This document shows, in pieces, positions 1 to 9,817 of a stretch of 64,000 bases of DNA. Position numbers and translations under genes: made by a program. The DNA is from Ligilactobacillus apodemi DSM 16634 = JCM 16172. GTDB taxonomy: Bacteria; Bacillota; Bacilli; Lactobacillales; Lactobacillaceae. The stretch spans positions 248,001-312,000 of the forward strand of contig NZ_AZFT01000053.1 of assembly GCF_001434405.1 (NCBI RefSeq), in the 5' to 3' direction. The notes beneath the pieces are model-generated. The model ran no database searches. It was not told where the DNA came from and saw only the letters and a list, made by a program, of their open reading frames with translations. How positions within the stretch are numbered: the first letter of the stretch is position 1; every line of letters begins with the position of its first letter.

Positions 1-171
1 TTAACTGACGATGGTCAAAACACGTTGACTTTAACGATCAAAAATTACCCAGCTGGTCTTTTACCAAAAACTGGGGGACAAGGGATCTTGTTATATGCGA
101 TCGTTGGTCTTATTTTGATCATCTTATCTGGTAGTGGGATCACGGTCTTTCGTAAGAGAAAAGGGGTGTAG
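1..171 (+). CDS. Pilus tip pilin, C-terminal end only (SpaC/LrpC-like)
   Basis: Only the last 56 codons are in the window; the gene continues to the left. The visible end is a complete cell-wall sorting signal: LPKTGG, a hydrophobic stretch of about 20 residues, then a basic tail (FRKRKGV). Sortases cleave such motifs and join the Thr to another pilin or to peptidoglycan. It is followed 3 bp later by two more pilin genes and a class C sortase, the order spaC-spaB-spaA-srtC known from Lacticaseibacillus rhamnosus and Ligilactobacillus ruminis, so the tip adhesin is the likely identity. The adhesive domain itself is not visible, so that part is inference from gene order. Confidence 0.75.
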   Translation, partial: LTDDGQNTLTLTIKNYPAGLLPKTGGQGILLYAIVGLILIILSGSGITVFRKRKGV

Positions 172-174
172 GTC

Positions 175-1395
175 ATGAAAAGGTTATTTAAAGTAATGTT
201 TTTGATGATCGCCTTAATGTTCTCACTGCAAGGGATCGTGGCTAAAGCCGATGACGGCAGTTTACAAAAAGTACAGATCACGGTGCAAAATCAAGTTGAA
301 AATCCTAATGGCAGTTCGCTTATTCCGGCTGCTGGAGTAGGACTTTCACTGTATGATCTTAGCCAAGAATATGCGCAACAAAAGACGACTGCAAAAGCAG
401 AGGCATTTTTGGAAAGTTTTGCGCAAATGTCAGCTAGTCAAGTAAAAACTTATCTAGCTGACAATAAGATCACAAAGCTCCAAAGTGTAACTACTGCTGC
501 CAATGGTAAAGCACAATTTGAGCTAGCTGCAAATCAAGGGGCATATTTGATCGTCCAAGATGAGATCATAGATGGGCAAACGATCATGCCACTCGCATTT
601 GCTTTACCGTTGGTCAATGAAGATGGAAGTGTACAAACAAGTTTTGAGTTGTATGCTAAACCAGTCAAACTGACACGAGCACCATATTTTTACAAGTATG
701 GCGTTAAAGATGAAGTTAGCGCACCATTGGCCAACGCTAAGTTTGTCTTAGGTAAGATAGTTTCAGGCGAAAAGCAATATTTAACTACTACTGGGACAGA
801 ATTTACTGCAAGTAAAACGCCAGCAACAGATGCTAACTTAAAAGTATTTGTCTCAGATGAAAATGGCTTAGTTTTATGTGATATTGGTTTGACCAATGGC
901 GAATATTTCTTTGAAGAAATTAGTGCACCAACTGGTTATCAGATCTCAACTGAAGCTAAAAATGTTGTGGTGAAAGTTACTGATACCCAGGTTAGTGTAA
1001 ACGGAATTGTTTTAGCTGAATTAGTGGCTGGAATGGTTCCAAGCTCATTTACGCAAGCACCAAAAGTTTTAAACTATGCAGTTACAACTGATAAAGAAGA
1101 TGAAACAAGTGATAGTAAAAAAGATCCAGCTGATTCGTCTTCAAATACCGATAATGAAGTAGTTTCAGGTGCTCCAGGCCAATCAGGTAATGGTGGTTCA
1201 ACTGGAGGAACAACTGCTAGTTCAACTAACGCAAAAGGTGATGCGACTGATTCAAGTATCGGTGGCATGTTAGCCCAGTTAGGTGAACAAAAAGAATGGA
1301 TCTCTTTAATTGGGGTCTTGATGGTAATCTTAGCAGCAATGCAATTATATAAATTAAAAAAAGTAAGCAAAGGAAGTGGAAGTAATGAAAAATAA
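175..1395 (+). CDS. Basal/minor pilin (SpaB/LrpB-like)
   Basis: Secreted pilin of 406 aa. An N-terminal signal peptide (about residues 1-25, ending AKA) precedes beta-rich Cna-B-like regions with an E-box (EEISAPTGY, about residue 245) that supports intramolecular isopeptide bonds. A Gly/Ser/Thr-rich spacer (about 335-360) leads to a C-terminal membrane helix and basic tail. In known pili the basal subunit ends the fibre and is attached to the wall by the housekeeping sortase. The expected LPxTG box before the last helix is replaced by LAQLGE, which is unusual. Start ATG has GGGGTG 8 bp upstream. It sits between tip and backbone pilin genes, overlapping the latter by 11 bp. Confidence 0.8.
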   Translation: MKRLFKVMFLMIALMFSLQGIVAKADDGSLQKVQITVQNQVENPNGSSLIPAAGVGLSLYDLSQEYAQQKTTAKAEAFLESFAQMSASQVKTYLADNKITKLQSVTTAANGKAQFELAANQGAYLIVQDEIIDGQTIMPLAFALPLVNEDGSVQTSFELYAKPVKLTRAPYFYKYGVKDEVSAPLANAKFVLGKIVSGEKQYLTTTGTEFTASKTPATDANLKVFVSDENGLVLCDIGLTNGEYFFEEISAPTGYQISTEAKNVVVKVTDTQVSVNGIVLAELVAGMVPSSFTQAPKVLNYAVTTDKEDETSDSKKDPADSSSNTDNEVVSGAPGQSGNGGSTGGTTASSTNAKGDATDSSIGGMLAQLGEQKEWISLIGVLMVILAAMQLYKLKKVSKGSGSNEK

Positions 1396-3070
1396 GCTTA
1401 AAGCAATTTTTATGAGTATCTTGTTACTAGCTTCAATCATTGTACCTGGTTTGGCTAGTGTTAAATCAGTTTCAGCGGATGAAACGATCCCTGACAAAGT
1501 CAATGTGACGGTGCATAAACGTGTGTTTGACAGTGAAACACCAGCACCAACTCAAAATACCGGTAATATCATGAGTGACTTTGGTGGGGATGCTTTACCA
1601 AACGTTGGTTTTACGGTTTATGATATTACAGATGAATATATCAAAGAAGTTTCAGGTAGTACTGCAGAAGATGCAACAGCTGCTTTAGTTGAAAAATATA
1701 CTAATGCAACTCCAGCAAATGTAGCTGCAGACCAAAAATTAACAGATAAAAATGGTGACGTAACTTTTAGTGGCTTAGATACAAAAGCTGGTAATGAATT
1801 TAAAACATACATTATCTTAGAAACAAAGTCACCATCTGCAATCGTTGAAAAAGCTGCACCAATCGTGTTGACAATGCCAGTTTACGCTTACGATGCAAAT
1901 GGTCAAGTAACAACAAACGTTTTGAGTGATATCCATGTTTATCCAAAAAACGCTGAAAATAACGATAACTACGAAGGTAAGATCTCCAAAGAATTAGTTG
2001 ATGACACTGTTCACCACCATACAAACTGGACAGGTTTAGGTGCGATCAATGACACTGTGTTATCTCCTCGTGTTGGTCGCTTATTGCAATATGAAGTAAC
2101 ATACCATGTGCCTTCTTCAACAATTTTTGCTGAAAACAGTGGGATCGAAATCGTCGATGACCCAGGTGTTGGTATTGTTTTACCAGAACAAGTAGCTGTT
2201 GAAAATGGAAAAGTTGTAGATACGATCGTTGATACACTTAACGCTGATCCTGCTACTTTACGTGACAACGTTCAAGTAAAAATTGGTGACAAGGTTATTA
2301 ATGCAACAGTTAAGTATGAAGAAGATCGTCAAGAAGGCGGTAACTCCAAATTTACTTTAAACATTACTGGTGCTGACAATGCTGACTTAGCTGGTGAAAC
2401 TCTAGTGATTACTTACTATGCTTACTTAGCTAAGACAGAATCATCTTTGGATAACCCAGTCGATAACTCTATCACAGCTACAGCTGATACAACATCCGGT
2501 GAACAAGTTTCAACTGATGAAACAGCAACTCAAAACTCAATTTCACTATTGGCATCTCGTGCTGCGGTAGTGATGGCAGACCAAGCTCACAAGCCATTGG
2601 CTGTTGGTGGTTACAACTTCAAGAAGGTTGATGCACAATCAAATGCTGCTTTAGCAGGTGCACAATTCGTGGTTTACGATGTAAAACAAAAAGCTTATGT
2701 ACAGTTCAACCAAGACAACGCTGGTAACCGTACAGAACAAAAATGGACTTCTGACATCAACAAAGCAACTGTTTATACTTCAGATGAAAAAGGTATGATC
2801 GAATTAGAATACTTACCATATGCTGATTATGAATTAGTCGAAGTTAAGGCTCCAGAAGGTTATGTTAAAGGTGGAAATGTAGAATTTACAGTTGAACGTG
2901 ATTCATACAAGACAACAAAAGCAAATCCAGTCGAAGTTAAAAACGCTAAGAAGGGTCTCTTACCTTCAACTGGTGGTTACGGGATCTACATCTTCTTACT
3001 TGCAGGTCTTGCTTTAATGGCAGGTGCTTATGCATGGTTCCGTCGTGTTAACAAAAATGATAATGTTTAA
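1385..3070 (+). CDS. Major backbone pilin (SpaA/LrpA-like)
   Basis: Pilus shaft subunit polymerised by sortase C. A signal peptide (residues 1-32) is followed by Cna-B-type domains. A pilin motif reading VYPKN lies near residue 185, whose Lys is the acceptor for the neighbouring subunit. An E-box (ELVEVKAPEGY) is near residue 487, and a C-terminal LPSTGG sorting signal with hydrophobic helix and basic tail closes the protein. I chose ATG 1385 because AGGAAG lies 8 bp upstream; an in-frame GTG at 1376 would add three residues. The hairpin directly downstream can let this abundant subunit be expressed above the sortase. Confidence 0.88.
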   Translation: MKNKLKAIFMSILLLASIIVPGLASVKSVSADETIPDKVNVTVHKRVFDSETPAPTQNTGNIMSDFGGDALPNVGFTVYDITDEYIKEVSGSTAEDATAALVEKYTNATPANVAADQKLTDKNGDVTFSGLDTKAGNEFKTYIILETKSPSAIVEKAAPIVLTMPVYAYDANGQVTTNVLSDIHVYPKNAENNDNYEGKISKELVDDTVHHHTNWTGLGAINDTVLSPRVGRLLQYEVTYHVPSSTIFAENSGIEIVDDPGVGIVLPEQVAVENGKVVDTIVDTLNADPATLRDNVQVKIGDKVINATVKYEEDRQEGGNSKFTLNITGADNADLAGETLVITYYAYLAKTESSLDNPVDNSITATADTTSGEQVSTDETATQNSISLLASRAAVVMADQAHKPLAVGGYNFKKVDAQSNAALAGAQFVVYDVKQKAYVQFNQDNAGNRTEQKWTSDINKATVYTSDEKGMIELEYLPYADYELVEVKAPEGYVKGGNVEFTVERDSYKTTKANPVEVKNAKKGLLPSTGGYGIYIFLLAGLALMAGAYAWFRRVNKNDNV

Positions 3071-3096
3071 TATTTAAACGTTAAATAGTTATAAAG

Positions 3097-3125
3097 GGGT
3101 TGGGAGTTATTCTCAACCCTTTTTC
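3097..3125 (+). terminator. Attenuator/terminator between backbone pilin and sortase
   Basis: GGGTTGGGA pairs with TCTCAACCC (one G-U) around a 5-nt loop and is followed by TTTTT. It lies 26 bp after the pilin stop and 24 bp before the sortase start, so partial termination would favour pilin over sortase. Confidence 0.8.
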
Positions 3126-3148
3126 TAATATCAAAGAAAGGAAAAAAT

Positions 3149-4294
3149 ATGAAAAAAAAGAAGCAAAATAGGGCTTGGTTGCAAGTGGGGCTGGTCGCGG
3201 TTTTTATCATTGGAATCGTGATTGCACTGTATCCTTTCTATGTGGGAGCTTTGAATAATTTTATCGATCAATATCGGATCGGTAGGATCTCTAAGGAAAA
3301 TAATGCGGCTAATCAAGCACAACTCAAAGCCTTACAGGAAAAGAATAAGCAAATATCACAAAATACGGCAAGTGATCCGTTTAAAAATGCCTCGGAATCA
3401 ACTAAGACAAACTTAAAAGAGCATTTGATCGGTAATGTGATCATCCCTAAGATCAATGTCAATTTACCGTTGTTTGATACAACTAATAGTAAAACGATCC
3501 AATATGGGGCGGCCGTTTTAGATGGAACGTCATTTCCTGTCGGTGGTGTCGGTACGCACAGTGTTGTCTCAAGTCACCGTGGTTTACCTGAACGAAAGCT
3601 TTTTACCGACTTAAATAAGTTAAAAAAAGGCGACATCTTCATTTTTGAAGTGTATAACCAAAAAATCGCCTATGAGATCGAGTCGATCAAGACTGTTTTA
3701 CCAACGGATACGTCTGTTTTAGCAGTCGAATCGGGGAGAGATATTGCCTCGCTACTGACGTGTACTCCATATATGTTAAATACACACCGCTTAGTCTTAA
3801 AGGGACATCGTGTGCCGTATACAGCTGAAATGGATCAACAAATCAAAGATACTGATCGTAACATTATGTTGCAACAAGGGTTGATCTTAGCTGGATGTGT
3901 GTTGTTATTTGGCTTTTTATTATATGTATTGTTTAAAACGATGCACGCAGCGATTTTACGTAAAAAGCATTTTGATTTAAGCTTTTACTGTGTTTCTGAG
4001 ACTGGAGCACCACTTGCAGGGATCAAATTTGGGTTGTATGACAAAAAAGGTAAGAAAAATCTTTTGCGGGCACAAAAGCCGTATGTTGTTGCAAGCGATG
4101 CGACCGGTAAAGTTTCATTCACTGATTTACCAGGGGCTTTATACAGTGTAAAAGAACCAAATGCTAAACGTTCACAACGAATTATTGCTGGTATAAAGCA
4201 GAAAAGTCAAACTGCTGGCATGCTTTACCCACGGAAAAAACAAGCAAGTGTTATTAGTTACCTTAATGGAATCTTTAAATGGCGTCACAGATGA
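3149..4294 (+). CDS. Class C (pilin-polymerising) sortase with C-terminal Cna-B-like domain
   Basis: Membrane transpeptidase that links pilin subunits. It has an N-terminal membrane helix (about 11-29), a DPF lid motif of class C sortases (about 74), and catalytic His143 (SSHRG), Cys205 (LTCTPY) and Arg214. A second membrane helix spans about 244-265. Unusually, some 115 residues follow. Residues about 277-345 read like a Cna-B/prealbumin-like unit (GAPLAGIKFGLYD, then DATGKVSFTDLPGALYSV). With the usual N-in, catalytic-domain-out topology this extra domain would be cytoplasmic. It is last in the pilus operon. The sortase call is firm; the role of the tail is unknown. Confidence 0.92.
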   Translation: MKKKKQNRAWLQVGLVAVFIIGIVIALYPFYVGALNNFIDQYRIGRISKENNAANQAQLKALQEKNKQISQNTASDPFKNASESTKTNLKEHLIGNVIIPKINVNLPLFDTTNSKTIQYGAAVLDGTSFPVGGVGTHSVVSSHRGLPERKLFTDLNKLKKGDIFIFEVYNQKIAYEIESIKTVLPTDTSVLAVESGRDIASLLTCTPYMLNTHRLVLKGHRVPYTAEMDQQIKDTDRNIMLQQGLILAGCVLLFGFLLYVLFKTMHAAILRKKHFDLSFYCVSETGAPLAGIKFGLYDKKGKKNLLRAQKPYVVASDATGKVSFTDLPGALYSVKEPNAKRSQRIIAGIKQKSQTAGMLYPRKKQASVISYLNGIFKWRHR

Positions 4295-4309
4295 ATTTGT
4301 TCGGTTTTT
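4295..4309. promoter_or_regulatory. PurBox-like sequence after the sortase stop
   Basis: The reverse complement contains CCGAAC flanked by A/T runs (AAAACCGAACAAAT), matching the Gram-positive PurR box AWWWCCGAACWWT. It is about 110 bp upstream of the purC promoter. Right after it lies a 7-bp inverted repeat TTACATT/AATGTAA (4313-4332). Binding is inferred only. Confidence 0.4.
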
Positions 4310-4358
4310 AGGTTACATTGTGTAAAATGTAAATTGTTTTTAAATTTAATTTTGTATA

Positions 4359-4405
4359 AAGTCGTACTTTTTATATTCTTAAAAATAAAATGTACGTCTT
4401 TTTTT
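4359..4405 (+). terminator. Terminator of the pilus operon
   Basis: AAGTCGTAC (4359-4367) pairs with GTACGTCTT (4392-4400) with one mismatch. An inner TTTTAT/ATAAAA helix extends the stem, and a run of T follows. Confidence 0.65.
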
Positions 4406-4406
4406 A

Positions 4407-4435
4407 TTGACGATATTTAGAGATTTTGTTATCTT
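4407..4435 (+). promoter_or_regulatory. Promoter of the purine operon
   Basis: TTGACG (-35) is separated by 17 bp from TATCTT (-10). It is the only well-spaced sigma-A-like promoter between the pilus terminator and purC. Confidence 0.55.
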
Positions 4436-4446
4436 ATTATTGTGAA

Positions 4447-4489
4447 ATAACGAATGAAATGTCTTTTGTGCTTTTAAAAAGTTCGTATT
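4447..4489 (+). promoter_or_regulatory. Inverted pair of PurR-box-like sites in the pur leader
   Basis: ATAACGAATGAA and, inverted, AGTTCGTATTT place CGAA and TTCG cores in opposite orientation with about 17 bp between the boxes, like the paired PurR boxes of Bacillus subtilis. They lie just downstream of the predicted -10. This is consistent with PurR control by PRPP, but it is inferred from motif shape. Confidence 0.45.
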
Positions 4490-4506
4490 TAAATTAAAGG
4501 AGCAAG

Positions 4507-5235
4507 ATGATCACCATGGGAGAAGTAATTTATACCGGAAAAGCAAAACAAATGTGGAGTACTGATGATCCAGAAGTATTACGGGTCGTGTATTTGGATC
4601 AAGCAACTGCGTTAAATGGTAAGAAAAAAGATGAGATCAAAGGTAAAGGTCAGATCAATAATGAAATCTCAACGCTTATTTTTGAGTATTTGACGCAAAA
4701 AGGATTAAAGACTCACTTTATTAAAAAGCTCTCTGCTACAGAAGAGTTAGTGCGTAAAGTTACGATCATTCCGCTTGAAGCAGTTACTCGCAATATTGCG
4801 ACCGGGCATTTTGTTACTCGTTTTGGTATTGAAGATGGCACAGTCTTTAAAACACCAGTGGAAGAGACCTACTATAAAAGTGATGCCTTAGATGATCCTT
4901 TTATTAACGAATCACAGACATTAGCCTTAGGTTTAGCGACAAAAGAAGAGTTGGCTCAATTATGGGAACTTTCGCGTCAAGTTAATCAACTTTTATCAGC
5001 ACTCTTTTTAAAAGCAAATATGATCTTAGTTGATTTCAAATTAGAGTTTGGACGTTTAAGTGATGGAACTTTAGTTTTAGCCGATGAATTTTCCCCTGAT
5101 AATTGTCGTTTGTGGGATAAGGAAACTAAAGCCCATTTAGATAAAGATGTTTACCGCCAAGATCTAGGCGAGTTGACCCCAGTTTACGAAGAAGTTTTAA
5201 ATCGCTTAAAAGTAGCTTTAGAGGAGGAAAAATAA
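4507..5235 (+). CDS. purC: Phosphoribosylaminoimidazole-succinocarboxamide synthase (SAICAR synthetase)
   Basis: Cytosolic purine-pathway enzyme joining aspartate to CAIR with ATP to give SAICAR. At 242 aa it has the usual bacterial length. The N-terminal GKAKQ stretch, the RNIATGHFVTRFG region (about residue 95) and the C-terminal DEFSPDNCRLWD block (about 197) are family hallmarks. It is first in the operon; purE and purK, which often precede it in lactobacilli, are absent here. ATG 4507 is preferred because AAAGGAG lies 4 bp upstream, against 13 bp for the in-frame ATG at 4516. Its stop overlaps the purS start by one base. Confidence 0.96.
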   Translation: MITMGEVIYTGKAKQMWSTDDPEVLRVVYLDQATALNGKKKDEIKGKGQINNEISTLIFEYLTQKGLKTHFIKKLSATEELVRKVTIIPLEAVTRNIATGHFVTRFGIEDGTVFKTPVEETYYKSDALDDPFINESQTLALGLATKEELAQLWELSRQVNQLLSALFLKANMILVDFKLEFGRLSDGTLVLADEFSPDNCRLWDKETKAHLDKDVYRQDLGELTPVYEEVLNRLKVALEEEK

Positions 5236-5483
5236 TGACAAACGTACGAATTTATGTAACTTATAAGGAATCAGTTTTTGACCCCCAAGGAGATACGATC
5301 AAACAAGCGATCCATGCACTTGGACACGATGAAGTTGCAGATGTAAAAGTTGGTAAATTTTTCGATGTTCAATTAGATCCGACTAAAAAAGATATTTCAA
5401 CGGCAGTCAAAGAAATTGCCGAAGAACTATTGGTGAACTTTAACCTTGAAACTTATGAATATAAAGTGATGGAGGAAGTTTAA
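5235..5483 (+). CDS. purS: FGAM synthase subunit PurS
   Basis: Small 82-aa subunit of the three-part FGAM synthase (PurS-PurQ-PurL) of Gram-positive bacteria. It bridges the glutaminase and synthetase and helps channel ammonia. The [14 protein letters not shown]-type N-terminus and KFFDVQLD motif are typical. RBS GAGGA lies just upstream, inside the purC end. It overlaps purQ by one base (TAATG), suggesting translational coupling. Confidence 0.94.
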   Translation: MTNVRIYVTYKESVFDPQGDTIKQAIHALGHDEVADVKVGKFFDVQLDPTKKDISTAVKEIAEELLVNFNLETYEYKVMEEV

Positions 5484-6166
5484 TGAAAATCGCAGTCGTT
5501 GTCTTTCCAGGGTCTAATTGTGATATTGACCTTTATGAAGCCTTACACACGGTTTTAGGTGCCGATGTTGAATATGTGTCGCATAAATGTGAAGATCTCA
5601 GCGAGTTTGACGCAGTAATGCTTCCAGGTGGCTTTTCGTACGGTGATTATCTGCGTTGTGGTGCCATTGCACGTTTCTCAAAAGTGATGCCTGAGATCGT
5701 GCGTATGGCTAATGAAGGTAAGCCAGTTTTTGGAACTTGCAACGGTTTTCAAATTTTGACCGAAGCGGGATTATTGCCTGGCGCACTTAAGCAAAATAAT
5801 AGCTTAAAGTTTGTGTGCAAGACAGTTCCGTTAGTCGTTGAAAATGTTCAAACACCATTTACTCATGAATATACGAATGGTGAAGTGATCAATTTGCCGA
5901 TCGCTCACGCCGATGGAAGTTATTATGCTGATGAAGAAACGTTAGCGCAACTAGAAGAAAATGGTCAAGTTGTCTTTCGTTACGCCAAAGAAAATCCTAA
6001 CGGTAGCTTGCATGACATCGCGGGGATCTGTAATGAACGGGGAAATGTGTTAGGGATGATGCCTCACCCAGAACGAGCAGTTGAAGCTTTGCTTGGCAAT
6101 GAAGATGGCTTACGCGTCTTTAAATCATTATTGACATCAGGTACGGTCAAAACGGAGGGAAAATAA
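5483..6166 (+). CDS. purQ: FGAM synthase, glutaminase subunit PurQ
   Basis: Class I glutamine amidotransferase supplying ammonia to PurL for conversion of FGAR to FGAM. The nucleophile Cys lies in [10 protein letters not shown] (about residue 86). The oxyanion loop is [12 protein letters not shown], and His/Glu lie in [10 protein letters not shown] near the C-terminus. At 227 aa it has normal length. One-base overlaps with purS and purL fit a 1:1-type complex made from a coupled operon. Confidence 0.96.
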   Translation: MKIAVVVFPGSNCDIDLYEALHTVLGADVEYVSHKCEDLSEFDAVMLPGGFSYGDYLRCGAIARFSKVMPEIVRMANEGKPVFGTCNGFQILTEAGLLPGALKQNNSLKFVCKTVPLVVENVQTPFTHEYTNGEVINLPIAHADGSYYADEETLAQLEENGQVVFRYAKENPNGSLHDIAGICNERGNVLGMMPHPERAVEALLGNEDGLRVFKSLLTSGTVKTEGK

Positions 6167-8391
6167 TGGCTGAATTAACACCAAAAGAGATCCAAACTCT
6201 CAAACCATATCTTGAATGGGGCTTAACGCAAAAAGAATATGATTATATTTGCGACAAGTTATTACATCGCTTGCCTAACTATACCGAAACCGGCTTGTTT
6301 GCTGTCATGTGGAGTGAACATTGCTCTTACAAAAAATCAAAGCCTGTTTTACGATTGTTCCCCAATAAAAATGAACGCGTCTTGCAAGGCCCTGGTGAAG
6401 GGGCAGGGATCGTTGATATTGGCGATGATCTAGCCGTAGTTTTCAAAGCCGAAAGTCACAATCATCCTTCAGCAGTAGAACCATATGAAGGAGCTGCTAC
6501 CGGTGTTGGCGGGATTTTACGTGATATTTTCAGTATGGGTGCTCGACCAATTGCTTCTTTGGACTCGTTACACTTTGGCGAGTTAACTGACGAACGGACA
6601 AAATATTTGGTCAATGGTGTGGTTGCCGGGATCGGTGGTTACGGTAACTGTATGGGAATTCCAACTGTCGGTGGTGAAATGACTTTTGATGATTGCTATC
6701 GTGGTAACTGTTTGGTCAATGCAATGAGCGTTGGTTTGATGGAACAAAAAGATATGCAAAAAGGTCGCGCTGCTGGAGTCGGTAATGCTGTGATCTATGT
6801 TGGCGCTAAAACTGGGCGTGACGGCATTCACGGAGCAACTTTTGCATCAAGTGATTTTAGCGATGAAAAAGAGACACAACGTTCGGCAGTCCAAGTTGGT
6901 AATCCATTTATGGAAAAGCTTTTAATGGAAGCTTGTCTAAAATTAACTCATGAACATGCTGATTGGTTGGTCGGAATCCAAGATATGGGTGCCGCAGGAA
7001 TTGCATCATCATCTTGTGAGATGGCTTCAAAAGCCGGTAGTGGTTTAGTTTTAGAGTTAGAAAAAGTTCCTCAACGTGAAACTGAAATGACACCATACGA
7101 GATCATGTTGTCGGAATCCCAAGAAAGAATGCTCCTTTGTGTGCGTAAAGGCTATGAAGAAAATGTGATCAAACTGTTTAAAGAATTTGATTTGGAAGCC
7201 GTCGTGATTGGGCGTGTTACCGACGATGGGCAATATGTCTTGAAACATCATGGTGAAGTTGTGACTGATATTCCCGTTACAACATTAACTGACGATGTTT
7301 TAGAAGAACCTAGTGCAGAACAGATGCCTAAACGCTTAAAAGAAGCCAAAGAAATGGCACCTTGGACTCCAGATGTTACTGATGCTAAGCAAACATTACT
7401 TGCTTTATTGCAACAGCCAACGATTGCCTCTAAGGAAATGTTTACGCAAACTTACGATTCACAAGTACGGACAAGTACCGTCCTTGGCCCGGGAAGTGAT
7501 GCTGGTGTCATGCGAATCAGAAAAACTAATAAGGCCTTAGCAATGACAACAGATGGTAATGGTCGCTTTGTTTACTTAGATCCTGAGATCGGTGGACAAA
7601 TGGCAGTAGTAGAAGCTTGCGCCAATGTGATCTCTAGTGGCGCTTTACCATTAGCCATGACTGACTGCTTGAATTATGGTGATCCTAATGATCCAGAAAT
7701 TTATTATGAATTACATCATTCAGTCGCTGGGATGGCAAAAGCATGTGAAGTCTTTGATACTCCGGTTATTTCGGGAAATGTTTCTTTATATAACGAAAAT
7801 AACGGGGAAGCTATTTATGGAACACCTATGGTCGGGATGGTCGGTTTGATCGAAAATGTGAAACACATCATTTCATCGACTGTTAAGCAAGCTGGTGACT
7901 TATTATACTTAGTCGGTGTGAAGACAAAAGCTGATTTTGCGGGTAGTGAGTTACAAAAAATGCAAACTAAAAAAATTTTTGGTGCTTTAAATCCGGTTGA
8001 GTTAACGACGATCAATGATTACATGAAAAAACTCTTAACCACGATGCAAACCGGTTTAGTACAAAGTAGTCATGATGCCAGTGAAGGTGGCTTAGGTGTT
8101 TGTTTAGCCGAAACATTATTTGGCAGTGGCTTAGGCGCAAGTGTCGAACTGGACTTGACCAAAGAATTACTTTTCAGTGAAACTGCTGGTCGCTTTGTAG
8201 TCAGTGTCTCACCAAAAGATCAGGTAGCATTTGAAACTGCTTTAGGTGAATTTGCTACAAAAATCGGAGAAGTCACAGCGACAGAAAATCTAGCAGTAAC
8301 TTTAACCGATGAAAACTTTAGTGTTCCAGTAGCAACAGCACAAAAATTATGGGAGGAAGCAATACCGTGTCTCATGAAATCAAAGGACTAA
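6166..8391 (+). CDS. purL: FGAM synthase, synthetase subunit PurL (small type)
   Basis: ATP-dependent amination of FGAR. The 741 aa length is the small PurL class that needs separate PurS and PurQ, both encoded directly upstream. Motifs include [12 protein letters not shown] (about 48), KAESHNHPS (about 94) for metal and substrate binding, and the second AIRS-like repeat with [12 protein letters not shown] (about 463). The last 25 bp overlap the chosen start of purF, whose ribosome binding site is inside purL. Confidence 0.96.
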   Translation: MAELTPKEIQTLKPYLEWGLTQKEYDYICDKLLHRLPNYTETGLFAVMWSEHCSYKKSKPVLRLFPNKNERVLQGPGEGAGIVDIGDDLAVVFKAESHNHPSAVEPYEGAATGVGGILRDIFSMGARPIASLDSLHFGELTDERTKYLVNGVVAGIGGYGNCMGIPTVGGEMTFDDCYRGNCLVNAMSVGLMEQKDMQKGRAAGVGNAVIYVGAKTGRDGIHGATFASSDFSDEKETQRSAVQVGNPFMEKLLMEACLKLTHEHADWLVGIQDMGAAGIASSSCEMASKAGSGLVLELEKVPQRETEMTPYEIMLSESQERMLLCVRKGYEENVIKLFKEFDLEAVVIGRVTDDGQYVLKHHGEVVTDIPVTTLTDDVLEEPSAEQMPKRLKEAKEMAPWTPDVTDAKQTLLALLQQPTIASKEMFTQTYDSQVRTSTVLGPGSDAGVMRIRKTNKALAMTTDGNGRFVYLDPEIGGQMAVVEACANVISSGALPLAMTDCLNYGDPNDPEIYYELHHSVAGMAKACEVFDTPVISGNVSLYNENNGEAIYGTPMVGMVGLIENVKHIISSTVKQAGDLLYLVGVKTKADFAGSELQKMQTKKIFGALNPVELTTINDYMKKLLTTMQTGLVQSSHDASEGGLGVCLAETLFGSGLGASVELDLTKELLFSETAGRFVVSVSPKDQVAFETALGEFATKIGEVTATENLAVTLTDENFSVPVATAQKLWEEAIPCLMKSKD

Positions 8392-9815
8392 ATGAAGAAT
8401 GTGGTGTCTTCGGTGTCTTTAATACTAAGCGGGCCCATGAATTGACCTATTTTGGCTTGCATAGCTTGCAACATCGGGGGCAAGAAGGTGCAGGGATCGT
8501 CTCAAGTGATGGTAAACAATTAAAACAATTTAGAAATAAGGGTCTCTTATCTGAAGTCTTTGCTAATGAAGCTGATTTAGCGGCACTTGATGGGATATCA
8601 GCTATTGGACATGTACGTTACGCTACGAGTGGTAATGATTCGATCAATAACTTACAACCTTTCTTATTTAACTTTTATGATGGGGATGTTGCCTTAGCGC
8701 ATAACGGAAATTTAACGAATGCTAAGACTTTGCGGAAACAACTTGAAGCACAAGGTGCAGTATTTCAATCAAATTCAGATACTGAGATCTTGATCCATTT
8801 GATCCGTCAAAAACGCGATAAAGACTTTGTCTCTGCTTTGAAAGCTAGTTTAAATGAAGTAAAAGGTGGTTTTGCTTTCTTATTACTACAAAAAGATCGG
8901 CTTTTTGCTGCGTTAGATCCTAACGGTTTTCGCCCCTTGTGCATCGGTCAATTGAAAAATGGAGCGTACGTTGTGGCCAGCGAAACTTGTGCGCTTGATA
9001 TGTTAGGTGCAAAATTTGTGCGTGATGTTTTACCAGGAGAATTGATCATTATTGATAAAAATGGATTACAGATCGATCATTATACCACTGATACTGAGTT
9101 AGCGATCTGTTCAATGGAATATATTTACTTCGCCAGGCCAGATTCGATCATTCATGGGGTAAATGTTCATACTGCGCGCAAACAGATGGGGCGGTTATTA
9201 GCTAAGGAAAGTCCAGTTGATGCTGACATTGTGATCGGTGTTCCCAACTCTTCACTTTCAGCAGCTTCTGGCTTTGCCGAAGCAGCTAACTTGCCATACG
9301 AAATGGGATTGATCAAGAGTCAGTATGTTGCACGTACATTTATCCAACCGACTCAAGAATTACGTGAACGTGGCGTAAAACTCAAACTTTCAGCCGTTCG
9401 CGGTGTCGTTGAAGGTAAAAAAGTTGCAATCATTGATGACTCGATTGTCCGCGGAACCACATCTAAGCAGATCGTGAAATTGTTAAAAGAAGCTGGCGCA
9501 AAAGAAGTTCATATGCGAATTGCCTCCCCACCGTTAAGGTTTCCTTGCTTTTACGGAATTGATATTTCGACACGGGCTGAATTGATTGCTGCTGATCATA
9601 GTGTGGCAGAGATCAAAGAGTTGATCGGAGCAGATTCTTTAGAATTTTTAAGTACTGAAAGTCTGATCAAAGCAATTGCTATTCCTGGGGCTAAAGCAAG
9701 TAAAAATGGCGGTTTGACGGTAGCATATTTTGATGGCGATTATCCGACACCACTTTATGACTATGAAGCTGGTTACTTAGCTTCACTCAAACAACAAACG
9801 GAAAGGAAACTTTAA
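8367..9815 (+). CDS. purF: Amidophosphoribosyltransferase (glutamine PRPP amidotransferase)
   Basis: First committed purine step: PRPP plus glutamine gives phosphoribosylamine. The N-terminal Ntn glutaminase domain carries the catalytic Cys in ECGVFGVF, exposed after removal of a short propeptide. The C-terminal phosphoribosyltransferase domain has the PRPP loop [14 protein letters not shown] (about residue 355). An upstream ATG at 8349 is in frame but lies over the Shine-Dalgarno GGGAGG (8351-8356). GTG 8367, 10 bp after it, is therefore chosen, giving 482 aa and a 10-residue propeptide. Cys residues near 240 and 390 could hold the Fe-S cluster of the Bacillus-type enzyme, but this cannot be fixed from sequence alone. 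Confidence 0.95.
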   Translation: MSHEIKGLNEECGVFGVFNTKRAHELTYFGLHSLQHRGQEGAGIVSSDGKQLKQFRNKGLLSEVFANEADLAALDGISAIGHVRYATSGNDSINNLQPFLFNFYDGDVALAHNGNLTNAKTLRKQLEAQGAVFQSNSDTEILIHLIRQKRDKDFVSALKASLNEVKGGFAFLLLQKDRLFAALDPNGFRPLCIGQLKNGAYVVASETCALDMLGAKFVRDVLPGELIIIDKNGLQIDHYTTDTELAICSMEYIYFARPDSIIHGVNVHTARKQMGRLLAKESPVDADIVIGVPNSSLSAASGFAEAANLPYEMGLIKSQYVARTFIQPTQELRERGVKLKLSAVRGVVEGKKVAIIDDSIVRGTTSKQIVKLLKEAGAKEVHMRIASPPLRFPCFYGIDISTRAELIAADHSVAEIKELIGADSLEFLSTESLIKAIAIPGAKASKNGGLTVAYFDGDYPTPLYDYEAGYLASLKQQTERKL

Positions 9816-9817
9816 TT

